From contig DATBGS010000165.1 of NCBI GenBank assembly GCA_036557885.1, positions 124,001 to 188,000 of the forward strand: a stretch of 64,000 nt of DNA, written 5' to 3'. The stretch is from DATBGS01 sp036557885. GTDB taxonomy: Bacteria > Chloroflexota > Ktedonobacteria > Ktedonobacterales > DATBGS01. Positions 18,242 through 27,642 of the stretch are shown in pieces. The position numbers and the translations under genes were made by a program. Within the stretch, counting starts at the first letter, position 1; the number at the start of each line of letters is the position of its first letter. The notes under the pieces are model-generated. The model saw nothing but the letters and a program-made list of their open reading frames with translations, did not search any database and was not told the DNA's origin.

Positions 18242-18911
18242 CGATCCCCCCATCGCGCATGCGCACAATGCGCCCGGCCCGCGCGCCCACCTCTGGCGCG
18301 TGAGTGACGACCACCAGCGTCTGGCTCTGTTCGCGATTGAGCGCGCAGAGCAGGTTCAGCACGCTTTCTGCCGCTTCCCCATCCAGATTGCCGGTGGGTT
18401 CATCCGCCCAGACGATAGCTGGATTGTTCACCAGCGCCCGCGCAATGGTCACGCGCTGCTGCTGGCCCCCGGAAAGCTCGGCTGGTCGGTGGCGGGCGCG
18501 CTCGACCATACCCACCAGCGCCAGCATTTCTAGCGCGTGCTTGCGGGCCTTGCCCCCGCTGGCACCGGAAACGAGCATCGGCAATTCGACGTTCTCAACG
18601 GCGCTGAGCACGGGCAGCAGGTTAAAGTTCTGGAAAATAAAGCCCATCTGCCGCGCGCGATAGGCAGTGCGCTGGCGATCACTCAACTTCTTGAGGTTGG
18701 TGCCCGCGATGAGAATCTCGCCGCTGGTTGGTTCGTCCAGGCCAGAGAGACAATTGAGCAGGGTCGTCTTGCCGCAGCCACTTGGCCCCATGATAGCCAC
18801 CATCTCGCCCCGCTTCACGTTAAAATCCACGCCACGCAGCGCGGCCACCTGGCCCGCGCCGCTGTCATACAGCTTGCGAATATTCGTTGCCTGAATAATA
18901 AGGTCACTCAT
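18231..18911 (-). CDS. MacB/LolD-type ABC transporter ATP-binding protein
   Basis: 226 residues. Walker A GPSGCGKTT, Q-loop FQNFNLLP, signature LSGGQQQRVTIARAL, Walker B AIVWADEPTGNLD and H-loop VVVTHAPEVG are all intact. The D-E-P-T-G-N-L-D sequence is typical of the LolD/MacB/FtsE subfamily, which work with FtsX-type permeases that move lipoproteins, antibiotics or peptides mechanically rather than through a channel. It is 4 bp downstream of the large FtsX permease. Confidence 0.94.
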   Translation of the reverse strand: MSDLIIQATNIRKLYDSGAGQVAALRGVDFNVKRGEMVAIMGPSGCGKTTLLNCLSGLDEPTSGEILIAGTNLKKLSDRQRTAYRARQMGFIFQNFNLLPVLSAVENVELPMLVSGASGGKARKHALEMLALVGMVERARHRPAELSGGQQQRVTIARALVNNPAIVWADEPTGNLDGEAAESVLNLLCALNREQSQTLVVVTHAPEVGARAGRIVRMRDGGIEGP

Positions 18912-18915
18912 CCCG

Positions 18916-21900
18916 TCATTCGTATCTCAACGCATCAGCCGGAGAGACGCGGCCAGCCTGCCACGCGGGAAGGAAGGCGGCCAGGAGGGACGCCACGCCC
19001 GCGCACAGCGCAATCACCCCCAATTCCTGCCAGGGTACCAGCAGCGTAATCCCCGTTTGATATTGTTCAAAAAAGTTCGCGGCAAACACATTACGACACA
19101 ACACCAGACCCAAAGACATTCCAATATATGTTCCAGCAATCCCGACTAAAAGAAATTCCAGCAAGAAACTCAGTTGCACCGACCAGCGCTGATAGCCCAG
19201 CGCGCGCAGCATCCCTATCTGCTGGCGCCGCTCCACCACAGCGCGTGTGCCGGTCACAGCCAGCGCCGCCAATCCCAGCAGCAGCGTCAAGCCAACCACG
19301 CCCAGCAAAATCTGGCTGATAAAGATGCGCGCCCCGTTGGTATCCACCACCACATCCGCCAGCACTGTCGTCTCCAGGCCGTTATCCAAAAAAGCGGAGC
19401 CAAGCGCCACCGCCTCAGTGTGCGGGTCAACGCCAGGGCGCACCTTGAAGAAATAGCGCTGGGTCTGGATGGGCAGCGCGGGCAGACCCGCCTGCGCCGG
19501 GGCAAAGCCTTGCTGCGATGTGACCAGCCCGTAATGCAGGCCATCCAGGTTATCTACCACGCCAATGATAGTCAGCTTGACCGGCGTGCCTCCCCGGATG
19601 TCTCCCACCCAGACAGGCGTGGCCGGAATCGTCGCGTCCCCCTGGTACGCGCCGCTAAACTGGTAGAGGTACTGGTTAGGCAGGCCGCCCAATTCGCTCG
19701 TCGCGTTGCTGGAGATAGCGCGGATTGCGTCTAATTCATCCTGCCCAGGCGACGGAATATAGCCGCTGTACGGGCTATCTGGGGAGGGCGGCAGCGCCCG
19801 GCTGTCTATCAGCGCGAAGTTTGGATGCGTGCGCAGCGCCTTCCAGACATCATCGTCGGTGGCATAGCCCGGCGCCCGCGCCACCAGATGATCGCCCAGG
19901 CCATCGAGAAAGCCGCCATCCACAATGTTGATGGGGTAGTAGCTCCAGCGCGGGTGCGGGGCCGAGAGTTGCAGCACGCCCGCCAGCCCAATCGTCTCGC
20001 TGCTGACGCTCTCAAAGTCACTGGGATTGATGCCCGGCGCGTGGGCAATTGCTGCGTGAATATCAGCAATGGGCTGGAAGAAGGGCCGCGCCTGAATATC
20101 ATAGCCGCCAGTGTAATGCTGAATGTCGCCGTAAGAGTTGGCAACCGAACTGCTCAGCACCGCCATGACGGTCATGGTAAAGATGACCAGGGTGAACATC
20201 ACCAGATTGATGCCCGTTCTGAAGCGATAATGCAGCGGATAGACGAGCGCCGTGTGCAGGATAAAGCCGAGCTTGCGCAGCCCGCGCAGCAGCCAGATCA
20301 GCGGCAAGAGCAGCAGATCAGCATTAAAGGTGAGCACCCAGATGGCGCCCAAGACCATCATCACGCCGGAGAAAAAGAAAACCTCGATGCCCCCGCCAAA
20401 GCGCGGAAAGCCCAGCGAGACGAGCGTATCATAGGGCAGCGCCCAATAGAGCAGCAGGCCCAGCCCGGCCACCGCCGCAGCGACCCGATCACCAATCATT
20501 AAACACTGCCGGTGCAGATGCAGCATCTTCTGAGTGGACATGTTGCGCGTCAGGCCAACGGCGCGAAACAGCCCCGGCAGGCACACGATACACCAGCGGA
20601 TGACCAGCGCCACGCCAACCAGCATGAGCGACAGTCCCAGCGAAAACGGCGCGATTTCATAGGTGGCAATGCCGCGCTGCAACAGCATCCAGCCAATCAG
20701 CAGCGGCCCGATGCCGCGCGTAATCAAGCCCCAGGCGATACTCAGCACATCGCCTGGCAGCGCCAGGGCTGCGCGAGCGGGGGAAAGATCACCATTGCTG
20801 ACAAAAAAGGCCATCTCCATATGCGCGGCCCACTGGCCCACCAGCTTCAGCAGCGAAAGCGGCTGGCGCGGCGGCTCTGGCAGATCGCGCATGGCGTAGA
20901 CAATCGTCATGCGGCTGATGATCCAGGCCGAGGCCACAATCGTCCCCAGAGTGAAGAGGGCGCCCAGGCAGTAGGAGATGATCAGGCTGGTTGGCTGGAA
21001 CTCTAATTCCAGCGGGAAGCCAACCCGCGTCAGCGTGGGGCGCAGCAGCGCCACCAGCAGCGCGCCCAGCCCGACGCCAAACGCAATGCCAACCAACGAG
21101 GCGATGAGATCATAAAACGACCCCTCAAACAGAAAGAGTTGCACCAACTGACCGCGCTGCACACCAATGGCCCGCGATACGCCCATCTCGGCACGGCGTT
21201 CCGCTGACAGCAAGACAAAGATCAAAAAGATCAGCAATACCCCAATTGCCAGCGAGAACAGCGCAAACAGGGTAAAGATGCGGGTAAAGATGTCGTTGGC
21301 GTTCTCAGCTTGCTCCACGCCATGTTCTTTAATCTCATTGACAGAGAGGCCGAGAGGCAGCAGGCGGCGGAGGCGATGCGTGATACCATCCGTCAGGTTC
21401 ACGCCGGTCAGTCCATCGCCGCGATTAGCGATAAAGATGCGGTTAATCTCGTTGGTGTGTTCAATGCCCTGAAGGGCGAACAGCGGCAAAATAAAAGTTG
21501 GCGTATCGCCCACCAGACCGGATTTAGCGATAATCCCGCGCACCGTGAACTGGAAACGCTGTCCCGGCCAGCGATCAGAATAGACATAAATTCTATCCCC
21601 AACCCGCGCATTGAGCAGCGTACCCAGAGCGGCGTTCAGGTAAATATCGTTGGGGCCGAGCGTGCCGCTGTCGAGCGCGGTGCCTTCGGCATCATACATG
21701 CCGCCAAAACCATTGGCGGCGTCGGGTGGAATCGCCAGCGCGGTCACGCTGGAACGCACCTGCCGCGCCGTCTCATCCGCCAGAACCAGATTGTCTTCTT
21801 GCAGCGCGGGCGCTACCCCGGCAATATCTGGGTTCGTGTCGCCCTCGTCAGCTATGGGGATGTAGGTGTTGTAGGGGAAGAGGCCCAGCGGGCCATGCCC

Positions 21901-22191
21901 GCCCTCAATAATCTCGTCAATGCGCCCGTAGTTGAAGACGGCCACCGAGCGCACCGCCGTCGTGATGGTGTCTCCCACAGCCAGCGCAGCGGTGATAAAC
22001 GAGGTGGAGAGCATCAGCCCAAAGACAATCAGCAGCATGCGCATCTTGCGGCGCGGCACATTGCGCAGCCCAATTTTGAGCAAGATGGGCTTGCGCAGCG
22101 CCAGCACCACGACCACTATCGCGGCAACAATGGTGTACAAGAGGAGACGCTCTTTCAGCGTCTCCAGGGGGATACCAAAAAGTGCTTGCAT
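18916..22191 (-). CDS. large FtsX-family ABC transporter permease
   Basis: 1091 residues. N-terminal span followed by KIGLRNVPRRKMRMLLIVFGLMLSTSF (FtsX entry helix), a ~250-residue extracytoplasmic MacB-like region, a three-helix FtsX block starting ANDIFTRIFTLFALFSLAIG, several middle spans, a second extracytoplasmic region (QHYTGGYDIQARPFFQPIAD onward) and a final FtsX block with VVERRQQIGMLRALGYQRW, the classic coupling-helix signature. Two FtsX blocks in one chain mean a single copy can form a transporter. Cotranscribed with its ATPase downstream and a GDSL lipoprotein 20 bp upstream; substrate unknown. Confidence 0.9.
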   Translation of the reverse strand: MQALFGIPLETLKERLLLYTIVAAIVVVVLALRKPILLKIGLRNVPRRKMRMLLIVFGLMLSTSFITAALAVGDTITTAVRSVAVFNYGRIDEIIEGGHGPLGLFPYNTYIPIADEGDTNPDIAGVAPALQEDNLVLADETARQVRSSVTALAIPPDAANGFGGMYDAEGTALDSGTLGPNDIYLNAALGTLLNARVGDRIYVYSDRWPGQRFQFTVRGIIAKSGLVGDTPTFILPLFALQGIEHTNEINRIFIANRGDGLTGVNLTDGITHRLRRLLPLGLSVNEIKEHGVEQAENANDIFTRIFTLFALFSLAIGVLLIFLIFVLLSAERRAEMGVSRAIGVQRGQLVQLFLFEGSFYDLIASLVGIAFGVGLGALLVALLRPTLTRVGFPLELEFQPTSLIISYCLGALFTLGTIVASAWIISRMTIVYAMRDLPEPPRQPLSLLKLVGQWAAHMEMAFFVSNGDLSPARAALALPGDVLSIAWGLITRGIGPLLIGWMLLQRGIATYEIAPFSLGLSLMLVGVALVIRWCIVCLPGLFRAVGLTRNMSTQKMLHLHRQCLMIGDRVAAAVAGLGLLLYWALPYDTLVSLGFPRFGGGIEVFFFSGVMMVLGAIWVLTFNADLLLLPLIWLLRGLRKLGFILHTALVYPLHYRFRTGINLVMFTLVIFTMTVMAVLSSSVANSYGDIQHYTGGYDIQARPFFQPIADIHAAIAHAPGINPSDFESVSSETIGLAGVLQLSAPHPRWSYYPINIVDGGFLDGLGDHLVARAPGYATDDDVWKALRTHPNFALIDSRALPPSPDSPYSGYIPSPGQDELDAIRAISSNATSELGGLPNQYLYQFSGAYQGDATIPATPVWVGDIRGGTPVKLTIIGVVDNLDGLHYGLVTSQQGFAPAQAGLPALPIQTQRYFFKVRPGVDPHTEAVALGSAFLDNGLETTVLADVVVDTNGARIFISQILLGVVGLTLLLGLAALAVTGTRAVVERRQQIGMLRALGYQRWSVQLSFLLEFLLVGIAGTYIGMSLGLVLCRNVFAANFFEQYQTGITLLVPWQELGVIALCAGVASLLAAFLPAWQAGRVSPADALRYE

Positions 22192-22211
22192 GGTCGCGGA
22201 TTTCGTCCCTG

Positions 22212-22973
22212 CTAGAATAAGCCATCGCCATGCAGTACCTGATAAAACAGCGCGGCGATTTGTTGATAGCCAAGCGTCGTAGGATGCAGGCCATCGCTAC
22301 AAAGATATTCTGGGTGCCCTAGTATCTCAGTGGTGTGGTCATACACATCCAGCAAAATGAGATTGTGCGCGGTCACTTCCTGGGCAATGGCGGCGTTCCA
22401 ACTCTGCACTTCTGCGGTTAGCGCTTTCTGGTTGGCGCCGAAAAAGCGGGGGAGCAGCGTCAGGTCGGGGATATTGGCGACGGCAATGTGGGCGTGGGTC
22501 TGGGCGCTGAGGTCAGCCAGGATGGTGTCCAGGTCGTGGCGATAGGAGTCTAGCGACACATCGCCGTTTTTCAGGTCGTTCACCCCCAGCCAGACCGTTG
22601 CCAGATCGGGCTGCGCGTCAACCGCTTCTGGCAATTCGCTCTGAAGCGCGTCGTGGGCCGTCCAGCCAGGAATACCCAGGTTAATCACCTGCGTGCCCGA
22701 AGGCATCTTGTGGCTGAGCACCTCCGGCCAGCTATCGGTAGCCGGATTGGTCGCGCAGGTGCCAAACGTCACCGAATCGCCAATTGCCACATAGACATAG
22801 GCCGGGCGTTTGGTGGCTGCTGCTGTTGGGGTTGCGCCTGTGGAAGCAGTTGGGGTGCCGCACGCGCCAAGCAGCACAGCCAGCAGCGTCATCAGCATCA
22901 GCAGCGGAGTGAGACGGAACGGCCTGGGGAGACGTGTGCCTGGGGAGAGAATATATCGAGAGGGGGAAAACAT
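22212..22973 (-). CDS. SGNH/GDSL-type hydrolase, predicted lipoprotein
   Basis: 253 residues. Signal peptide with lipobox LLGAC (Cys38), then a Thr/Ala-rich linker. SGNH blocks: block I AIGDSVTFG (Ser67), block II Gly in LGIPGWTAHD, block III LGVNDLKNGD (Asn), block V SDGLHPTTLGY (Asp and His). All catalytic residues are present, so an active surface esterase/lipase is expected (TesA or acetylxylan-esterase-like; substrate unknown). It heads the operon of the FtsX permease (20 bp gap) and ATPase, suggesting it processes what the transporter moves. Confidence 0.88.
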   Translation of the reverse strand: MFSPSRYILSPGTRLPRPFRLTPLLMLMTLLAVLLGACGTPTASTGATPTAAATKRPAYVYVAIGDSVTFGTCATNPATDSWPEVLSHKMPSGTQVINLGIPGWTAHDALQSELPEAVDAQPDLATVWLGVNDLKNGDVSLDSYRHDLDTILADLSAQTHAHIAVANIPDLTLLPRFFGANQKALTAEVQSWNAAIAQEVTAHNLILLDVYDHTTEILGHPEYLCSDGLHPTTLGYQQIAALFYQVLHGDGLF

Positions 22974-23115
22974 GCAAATAGTCCCTTACGAGTATACAGA
23001 AAGGCAGCAAATAAACAAAAAAACTCACTTTTGGTGCTCTCACTATTATACGCTGTCATGGTACAGATTGTTACCTCGAAAATTATCCTTTCTGCCTGCT
23101 GGCGATTGGGGCTGC

Positions 23116-24537
23116 TCACACTGGGGTAGGCAAGCCGCCTGATGCTTCGGAGCGGTGGGGCAGCCGCACGTAAAAGGTTGACCCTTCTCCCTCAACACCA
23201 GAACTTTCAACCCAGATGCTTCCCTTCATGGCTTCTGTGCAGACTTTGCAAAGATGCAGCCCCAGACCGTTGCCGATCACGGTTGACGCCAGATCGCGCG
23301 GCAGGCGCACAAAGCGCTGGAAGAGCAGCGGGATTTGCTCTGGCGGAATGCCTAGCCCCCAATCACGCACCGTAATCTCTACCCACCCCTGGGGACTCTC
23401 CGGCACAGATCGTATGCGCTTGAGAAATCCAGAAACTTGGTCAGTGACCACCCGCGCTCTTACTTCAATCGGCGTGCCATGAGCAGAATACTTGAGCGCG
23501 TTGGAGATGAGGTTCGTCATGATTTGCTGGAAGCGAACAGGCTCGCCCCAGACCGCCAGCTTTTCTGGCACATACAAGCGAAGCTCGCGCCCCTGAAAGT
23601 CGCCTTCGCTGGGGCTGATCAACTCTGCGGCGGAGAGAATGGCTTTGGTCAGCGGAATCGGCTCCGGGGTGAAATCGCCCGTTCCCTGCTCCATCCGGCT
23701 GGCATCCAGAATGCTGGCGAGCAGCGTGCGCAGGTTTTCGGAGGCGTGGATGGCGCCCTTCGTCACCTTTTGCAGGCGCTCGCGGGGGGCGGTTTCCAGG
23801 CTCATATCCAGAATGTCTAGATGCCCCATCATCGCCATGACGGGATTACGCAGTTCGTGATTGACGTTGACAATGAACTGGTTTTTCAGATCGTCAAGCT
23901 GCTGCGCCTGCTCATACGCAACATGCGCTTCGCCCAGTTCGCGCAGGGTTTGTTGATACCCCAGGCGAAAGATCACCATCAGCACGCCGATGGTGGCGAG
24001 AATAGCCATGAGCACCAACCCCGTCTCAAAGCCATTCTCCGCTAAGAGCGGAGTTTGCGCGTTGGCGACCAGCACACCCGTCCCACCGAGAATCAGGACC
24101 ACCGTGACGACAATCAGCAGTTGGATGCTGCCCAAGACGCCGGAGATCACAATCACGAGAGAAAGACCAAACAGGACAACGAGCGAGAAGGCATTCAGGC
24201 TGGTGGTGTCAATTGAATAGGCCAGGAGAGCACCGATAGCAACCAGCAATCCGCTGCACAGGCTGATTGCCGTCAGGTTAGCGTTGCCGTGCCGGGCCGT
24301 TATGATACCCGCAATGCCGCTTGAGGCAACAAACCAGCTTATGAAGGTCAAAAAGACAGTGAATTGATCCAGGGGGTGAAGATGGAACAGCAGATAAATG
24401 ATGAGTGTGAAACCAACCGACCCGGCAACGATGAATATCGCTGGCGCAATGAGACGCGCCAGCCGGATGCGGCGCTGGTCGTCATACTGGCGGTAGATTG
24501 CTTGTTCCTGCTGAAGTACAAAAGATGTCTCACTCAT
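23116..24537 (-). CDS. membrane sensor histidine kinase
   Basis: 473 residues from ATG 24537, which overlaps the end of the response-regulator gene by 8 bp. About six membrane segments (IAPAIFIVAGSVGFTLIIYLLF, TVFLTFISWFVASSGIAGII and so on) with almost no extracytoplasmic domain, so it probably senses within the membrane or through it. A short coiled coil leads to HisKA with the H-box NVNHELRNPVMAM, then N-box TNLISNALKYSA, G1 VRDWGLGIP, F-box LFQRFVR and G2 GNGLGLHLCK. Complete, therefore active. Partners are the two receiver proteins encoded just upstream in the same operon. Confidence 0.92.
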   Translation of the reverse strand: MSETSFVLQQEQAIYRQYDDQRRIRLARLIAPAIFIVAGSVGFTLIIYLLFHLHPLDQFTVFLTFISWFVASSGIAGIITARHGNANLTAISLCSGLLVAIGALLAYSIDTTSLNAFSLVVLFGLSLVIVISGVLGSIQLLIVVTVVLILGGTGVLVANAQTPLLAENGFETGLVLMAILATIGVLMVIFRLGYQQTLRELGEAHVAYEQAQQLDDLKNQFIVNVNHELRNPVMAMMGHLDILDMSLETAPRERLQKVTKGAIHASENLRTLLASILDASRMEQGTGDFTPEPIPLTKAILSAAELISPSEGDFQGRELRLYVPEKLAVWGEPVRFQQIMTNLISNALKYSAHGTPIEVRARVVTDQVSGFLKRIRSVPESPQGWVEITVRDWGLGIPPEQIPLLFQRFVRLPRDLASTVIGNGLGLHLCKVCTEAMKGSIWVESSGVEGEGSTFYVRLPHRSEASGGLPTPV

Positions 24538-24976
24538 CCAACTGTTCCCCCTCCACTTCGACCAGGTGTTGGAAGCGCTTCTGCCGCTCCTGGTGGCTGA
24601 GCGCCACCACTTCGCGCACGACTTTGGCGAGTTCACGCGGGGTCACAGGCTTGATTAGATAGCGGTCTGTTCCTGCGCTCAACCCAACGGAGCGCTCATA
24701 GTCTTGCGCGAGCGCCGTCAAGAGGATCAGCGGTATCTGGGCCGTTTGCGGGTCGCCGCGCAGCAGCCGCACAAGCTGATAGCCATTGATTTGCGGCATT
24801 TTGACATCAATCACCAGGCAATCGGGGCGATGTTGCAGGCAAAGCTCTAATCCTTGCAGACCATCCTGGGCCGTCAAGACATGGAAAGGCCCGGCGAGTT
24901 CCAGGCCCTCGGCAAGAATGCTCAGGAGTTCAGGGTTATCATCAACGACCAACACGGTAATAAGAGAAAAATCCAT
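24530..24976 (-). CDS. single-domain response regulator (receiver only)
   Basis: 148 residues, one REC domain: acidic pair in VLVVDDNPEL, phospho-acceptor Asp in CLVIDVKMPQINGY, Thr in ILLTALAQD and Lys in YLIKPVTP. The ~25-residue tail after the domain is charged and has no DNA-binding fold. Output must therefore be through protein contact or phosphotransfer. Coupled to the downstream kinase by an 8-bp overlap; 55 bp downstream of the Glu-bearing receiver gene. Confidence 0.92.
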   Translation of the reverse strand: MDFSLITVLVVDDNPELLSILAEGLELAGPFHVLTAQDGLQGLELCLQHRPDCLVIDVKMPQINGYQLVRLLRGDPQTAQIPLILLTALAQDYERSVGLSAGTDRYLIKPVTPRELAKVVREVVALSHQERQKRFQHLVEVEGEQLDE

Positions 24977-25031
24977 GACGAACTATCCTCAATAAGCGCT
25001 TTTCATGGCATTGACGCGGCGCGTGGGGCTT

Positions 25032-25436
25032 CTAGGCGTAAGACCGCGCCATGTGTCCAAGCCGCCGCAGCATCACCATCCGCCCGGCAAATGTCACCGC
25101 GTCCGGGGGCTTGACGATATAATCGTCTACCCCCGCGCGGATGGCCCGCACCTTGTCCGTAATGGCGGAGCGCGTGGTAACGCAGGCAATCAGTATCCGC
25201 CGCAGTTCTGGAGATGCCTGTAAATAGTGGATGAGCGCAAAGCCATCCCCATCTGGCTGATTCAGTTCCATGATGAGGAGCACGGGATGGACGCGCTCGA
25301 TAGCTTGAACAGCTTCGTGGAGTGTGCTCGCGGGGTAGCAGTGAAAGTCGCGCTGCAACAGGAGCATCATCTGATGCTGCCAGGCTGGATCAGGGTCGGC
25401 TACGACAAGCGGTGGGAGTGCTCGTTGGTTCATCAC
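25032..25436 (-). CDS. receiver-domain protein with Glu in place of the phospho-acceptor Asp
   Basis: 134 residues, a single REC domain with LVVADPDPAW (acidic pocket, one Asp kept), RILIACVTTRSAI (Thr) and DDYIVKPPDA (Lys). At the phosphorylation site the sequence is VLLIMELNQPDGDG, which aligns with the usual LLDLMMPGMDG so that Asp is Glu. Glu at this place usually mimics the phosphorylated state or removes phospho-control. First gene of an operon with a normal receiver and a histidine kinase. Confidence 0.87.
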   Translation of the reverse strand: MMNQRALPPLVVADPDPAWQHQMMLLLQRDFHCYPASTLHEAVQAIERVHPVLLIMELNQPDGDGFALIHYLQASPELRRILIACVTTRSAITDKVRAIRAGVDDYIVKPPDAVTFAGRMVMLRRLGHMARSYA

Positions 25437-25556
25437 ACACGCCTCTTTCTGTCATCCTGCCCACCTCGCTAGTATCCCTCCCAGACAGGGGCAGAGAAAT
25501 GGAGGGTCTTATTATCGCTCTGTTCCAGAAGAATTACAAGCCCCCTGCCCTGGAGC

Positions 25557-25700
25557 CTGGCGACTAAAGTCGCGGCTAGAGGCTTCGCCGCAAAGCCTGC
25601 CTACGCAGGCTAGGACGCATCCAGCCCGCGCAGGCGGGCTTTGCCGTGCCCTTCTGTCTTAGGGTGGCCGCAGGCCCCCAGGCGCGGTTTTAACCGCCAG
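25557..25700. repeat. MITE-like element, type B, with nested covarying hairpins
   Basis: Ends are related inverted repeats: CTGGCGACTAAAGTCGCGGC at the left and GGCGCGGTTTTAACCGCCAG at the right. Each end is itself a hairpin (GCGACT-aa-AGTCGC and GCGGTT-tt-AACCGC). Inside are two six-bp hairpins with four-nt loops, GCCTGC-ctac-GCAGGC (25595-25610) and GCCCGC-gcag-GCGGGC (25624-25639), and a copy of the GCCGTGCCCTTCTGTCTTAGGG companion hairpin. It occupies most of the gap 25437-25787. Confidence 0.75.
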
Positions 25701-25787
25701 CAAGAGATGCTATACTGGCGGTATCGAAATTCCTTCTAAGAAAGAAGACGCTACCGATCATCCAGACGCTATTCGAGGAGGTCAACA

Positions 25788-27359
25788 ATGGCCCAAAAGG
25801 TCTATCGCTCCGAATTAACCCCCATGAGCTTTTTGCAGCGGAGTGCCTCCGTCTTCCCCGACAAAACCGCCATTGTGCATGGCGAGCGGCGCTACACGTA
25901 CCGCCAGTTTGAGGAGCGCGTCAACCGGCTGGCCTCGGCCCTGCGCGCGGCGGGGATGCAGAAGCATGACCGCGTGGCCTTCCTGTGTCCCAACATTCCG
26001 GCGCTGCTGGAGGGCACCTTTGGCGTGCCTGCCGCTGGCGGCATCCTGGTTGCCATCAATACGCGCCTGAGCACGGCGGAGATCAGCTATATCTTGCAGC
26101 ACTCCGGCGCAAAGTTTCTCTTTGTGGATGCCGAACTGGAGCACCTGGTCGAAGAAGCCAAAGGGCTGCATGTGGTGCGCGTGCTGGATACGGGTGAGGC
26201 AGACGACCCCTACGAGGCGTTTCTGGCAGGTGGCTCGCCTGAGCCGGTGACAAGCTGGCTGGAGGATGAGGAAGAAACCATCTCCATCAACTACACCTCT
26301 GGCACGACAGGCCGACCCAAGGGAGTGATGTACACCTATCGCGGCGCGTATCTCAACGCGCTGGGTGAGGTAATCGAAACAGGCATGACCTTCCAGAGCG
26401 TCTACCTGTGGACGCTGCCCATGTTCCACTGCAACGGCTGGTGCTTCCCCTGGGCGGTGACGGCGGTGGCGGGCACGCATATCTGCCTGCGCAAGATTGA
26501 CCCCGGCCAGGTCTGGGACATCTTTGACAGCGAGGGCGTGACACACTACAACGGCGCGCCTACCGTGCAAATCTCGCTGGTGAATTCGCCCAAAGCGCAC
26601 CGCGTAGACCGCCAGATCACCGTCACCGTTGCCGGGGCGCCACCCTCGCCCACGCTGATTGGGCAACTCAAGGCGCTCAACTTCCGGCCCATCCACGTCT
26701 ACGGCCTGACAGAGACGTATGGCCCGCACACCGTCTGCGAATGGCATCCCGAATGGGAGCAGCTTTCGCTGGAGGACCAGGCCCGCAAACTTGCCCGTCA
26801 GGGCCAGAACTACGTCATCTCCGATGGGCTGCGCGTGGTGGATGGCAACATGAACGACGTGCCCCGCGATGGCGAAACGATGGGCGAAGTGATTATGCGC
26901 GGCAACAACGCCGCCAAGGGCTACTTCGAGGACGAGGCCGCCACTACCCGCGCCTTTGAGGGCGGCTGGTTCCATTCGGGGGATGTGGCTGTCTGGCACG
27001 CCGATGGCTATATCGAACTGCGTGACCGCAAGAAGGACATCATCATCTCCGGCGGCGAAAACATCTCGACGATTGAGGTCGAGCAGGCCGTTGCACGCCA
27101 CCCGGCGGTGCTGGAATGCGCGGTGGTTGCCATCCCCGATGAGAAATGGGGCGAGCGCCCGAAAGCCTTTGTGACGCTCAAGCCCGGCAAAACCGCCACC
27201 GAAGCGGAGATCATCGCCTTCTGCCGCGAACATATCGCTCACTTCAAGTGCCCGGCAGCGGTGGAGTTTGGCGACCTGCCCAAGACCTCCACCGGCAAAA
27301 TCCAGAAGTACGTGCTGCGCGAGAAAGAATGGGCCGGGCGCGAGAAGCGCATCAACTGA
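25788..27359 (+). CDS. acyl-CoA synthetase (AMP-forming), fatty-acid type
   Basis: 523 residues, ANL superfamily. P-loop YTSGTTGRPKG near 170, A5 motif YGLTETYGP, A7 WFHSGDVAVWHADGYIELRDR, A8 hinge KDIIISGGENIST and the adenylating Lys in TSTGKIQKYVL near the C-terminus, all intact. PMFHCNGW and EWHPEW motifs are typical of the medium/long-chain FadD-like group (the 3-methylmercaptopropionyl-CoA ligase/AMP-dependent cluster). Activates a carboxylic acid to its CoA thioester with ATP. CGAGGAGG upstream of ATG. A second ligase follows 498 bp downstream. Confidence 0.93.
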   Translation: MAQKVYRSELTPMSFLQRSASVFPDKTAIVHGERRYTYRQFEERVNRLASALRAAGMQKHDRVAFLCPNIPALLEGTFGVPAAGGILVAINTRLSTAEISYILQHSGAKFLFVDAELEHLVEEAKGLHVVRVLDTGEADDPYEAFLAGGSPEPVTSWLEDEEETISINYTSGTTGRPKGVMYTYRGAYLNALGEVIETGMTFQSVYLWTLPMFHCNGWCFPWAVTAVAGTHICLRKIDPGQVWDIFDSEGVTHYNGAPTVQISLVNSPKAHRVDRQITVTVAGAPPSPTLIGQLKALNFRPIHVYGLTETYGPHTVCEWHPEWEQLSLEDQARKLARQGQNYVISDGLRVVDGNMNDVPRDGETMGEVIMRGNNAAKGYFEDEAATTRAFEGGWFHSGDVAVWHADGYIELRDRKKDIIISGGENISTIEVEQAVARHPAVLECAVVAIPDEKWGERPKAFVTLKPGKTATEAEIIAFCREHIAHFKCPAAVEFGDLPKTSTGKIQKYVLREKEWAGREKRIN

Positions 27360-27369
27360 TTGTACGGCT

Positions 27370-27453
27370 ACAAGACGAATATACGAAGTTACGAGTCTCT
27401 TGCATGAGCAACTCTTGCATGAGCAACAAATTCGTAATTTCGTACATTCGTAG
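27370..27453. repeat. TACGAA-octamer inverted-repeat element, copy 1
   Basis: Left arm has (T)ACGAA units every 8 bp (27375, 27383, 27391); right arm has the complementary TTCGTA units (27431-27452). The centre holds a perfect 15-bp tandem duplication, CTCTTGCATGAGCAA (27397-27411 and 27412-27426). Its reverse complement matches copy 2 closely. The remaining DNA between the copies (27454-27642) is AT-rich and shows no gene. Confidence 0.7.
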
Positions 27454-27642
27454 GCTTCCCTCACGTGGGTCTGCTCTCTTTGACTACGCATACCAAATAC
27501 GCTGTCTCTCCTCTGCTCCTCTCTATATGGCTATATGAATATTCTATATTACTTCTCTCTAAAGACAGGAAGCACGCAGACGCTTCACGAGACAACAATA
27601 TGGCGCTGGTGGAATGGTGGAAATGTAGAAATGAAGTATATA

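Noticed and set aside
25815..27491. Long minus-strand open frame of 558 codons opposite the first acyl-CoA ligase
   Set aside because: It is the antisense of a clear ANL enzyme with all motifs; the product is Arg/His/Gln-rich without any recognisable domain. High GC keeps such shadow frames open. The same holds for the minus frames opposite the symporter (2547-3710), the second ligase (28440-29882) and the FAD oxidoreductase (15306-16421), and the plus frames opposite trpB2 (30779-32701) and liv genes.
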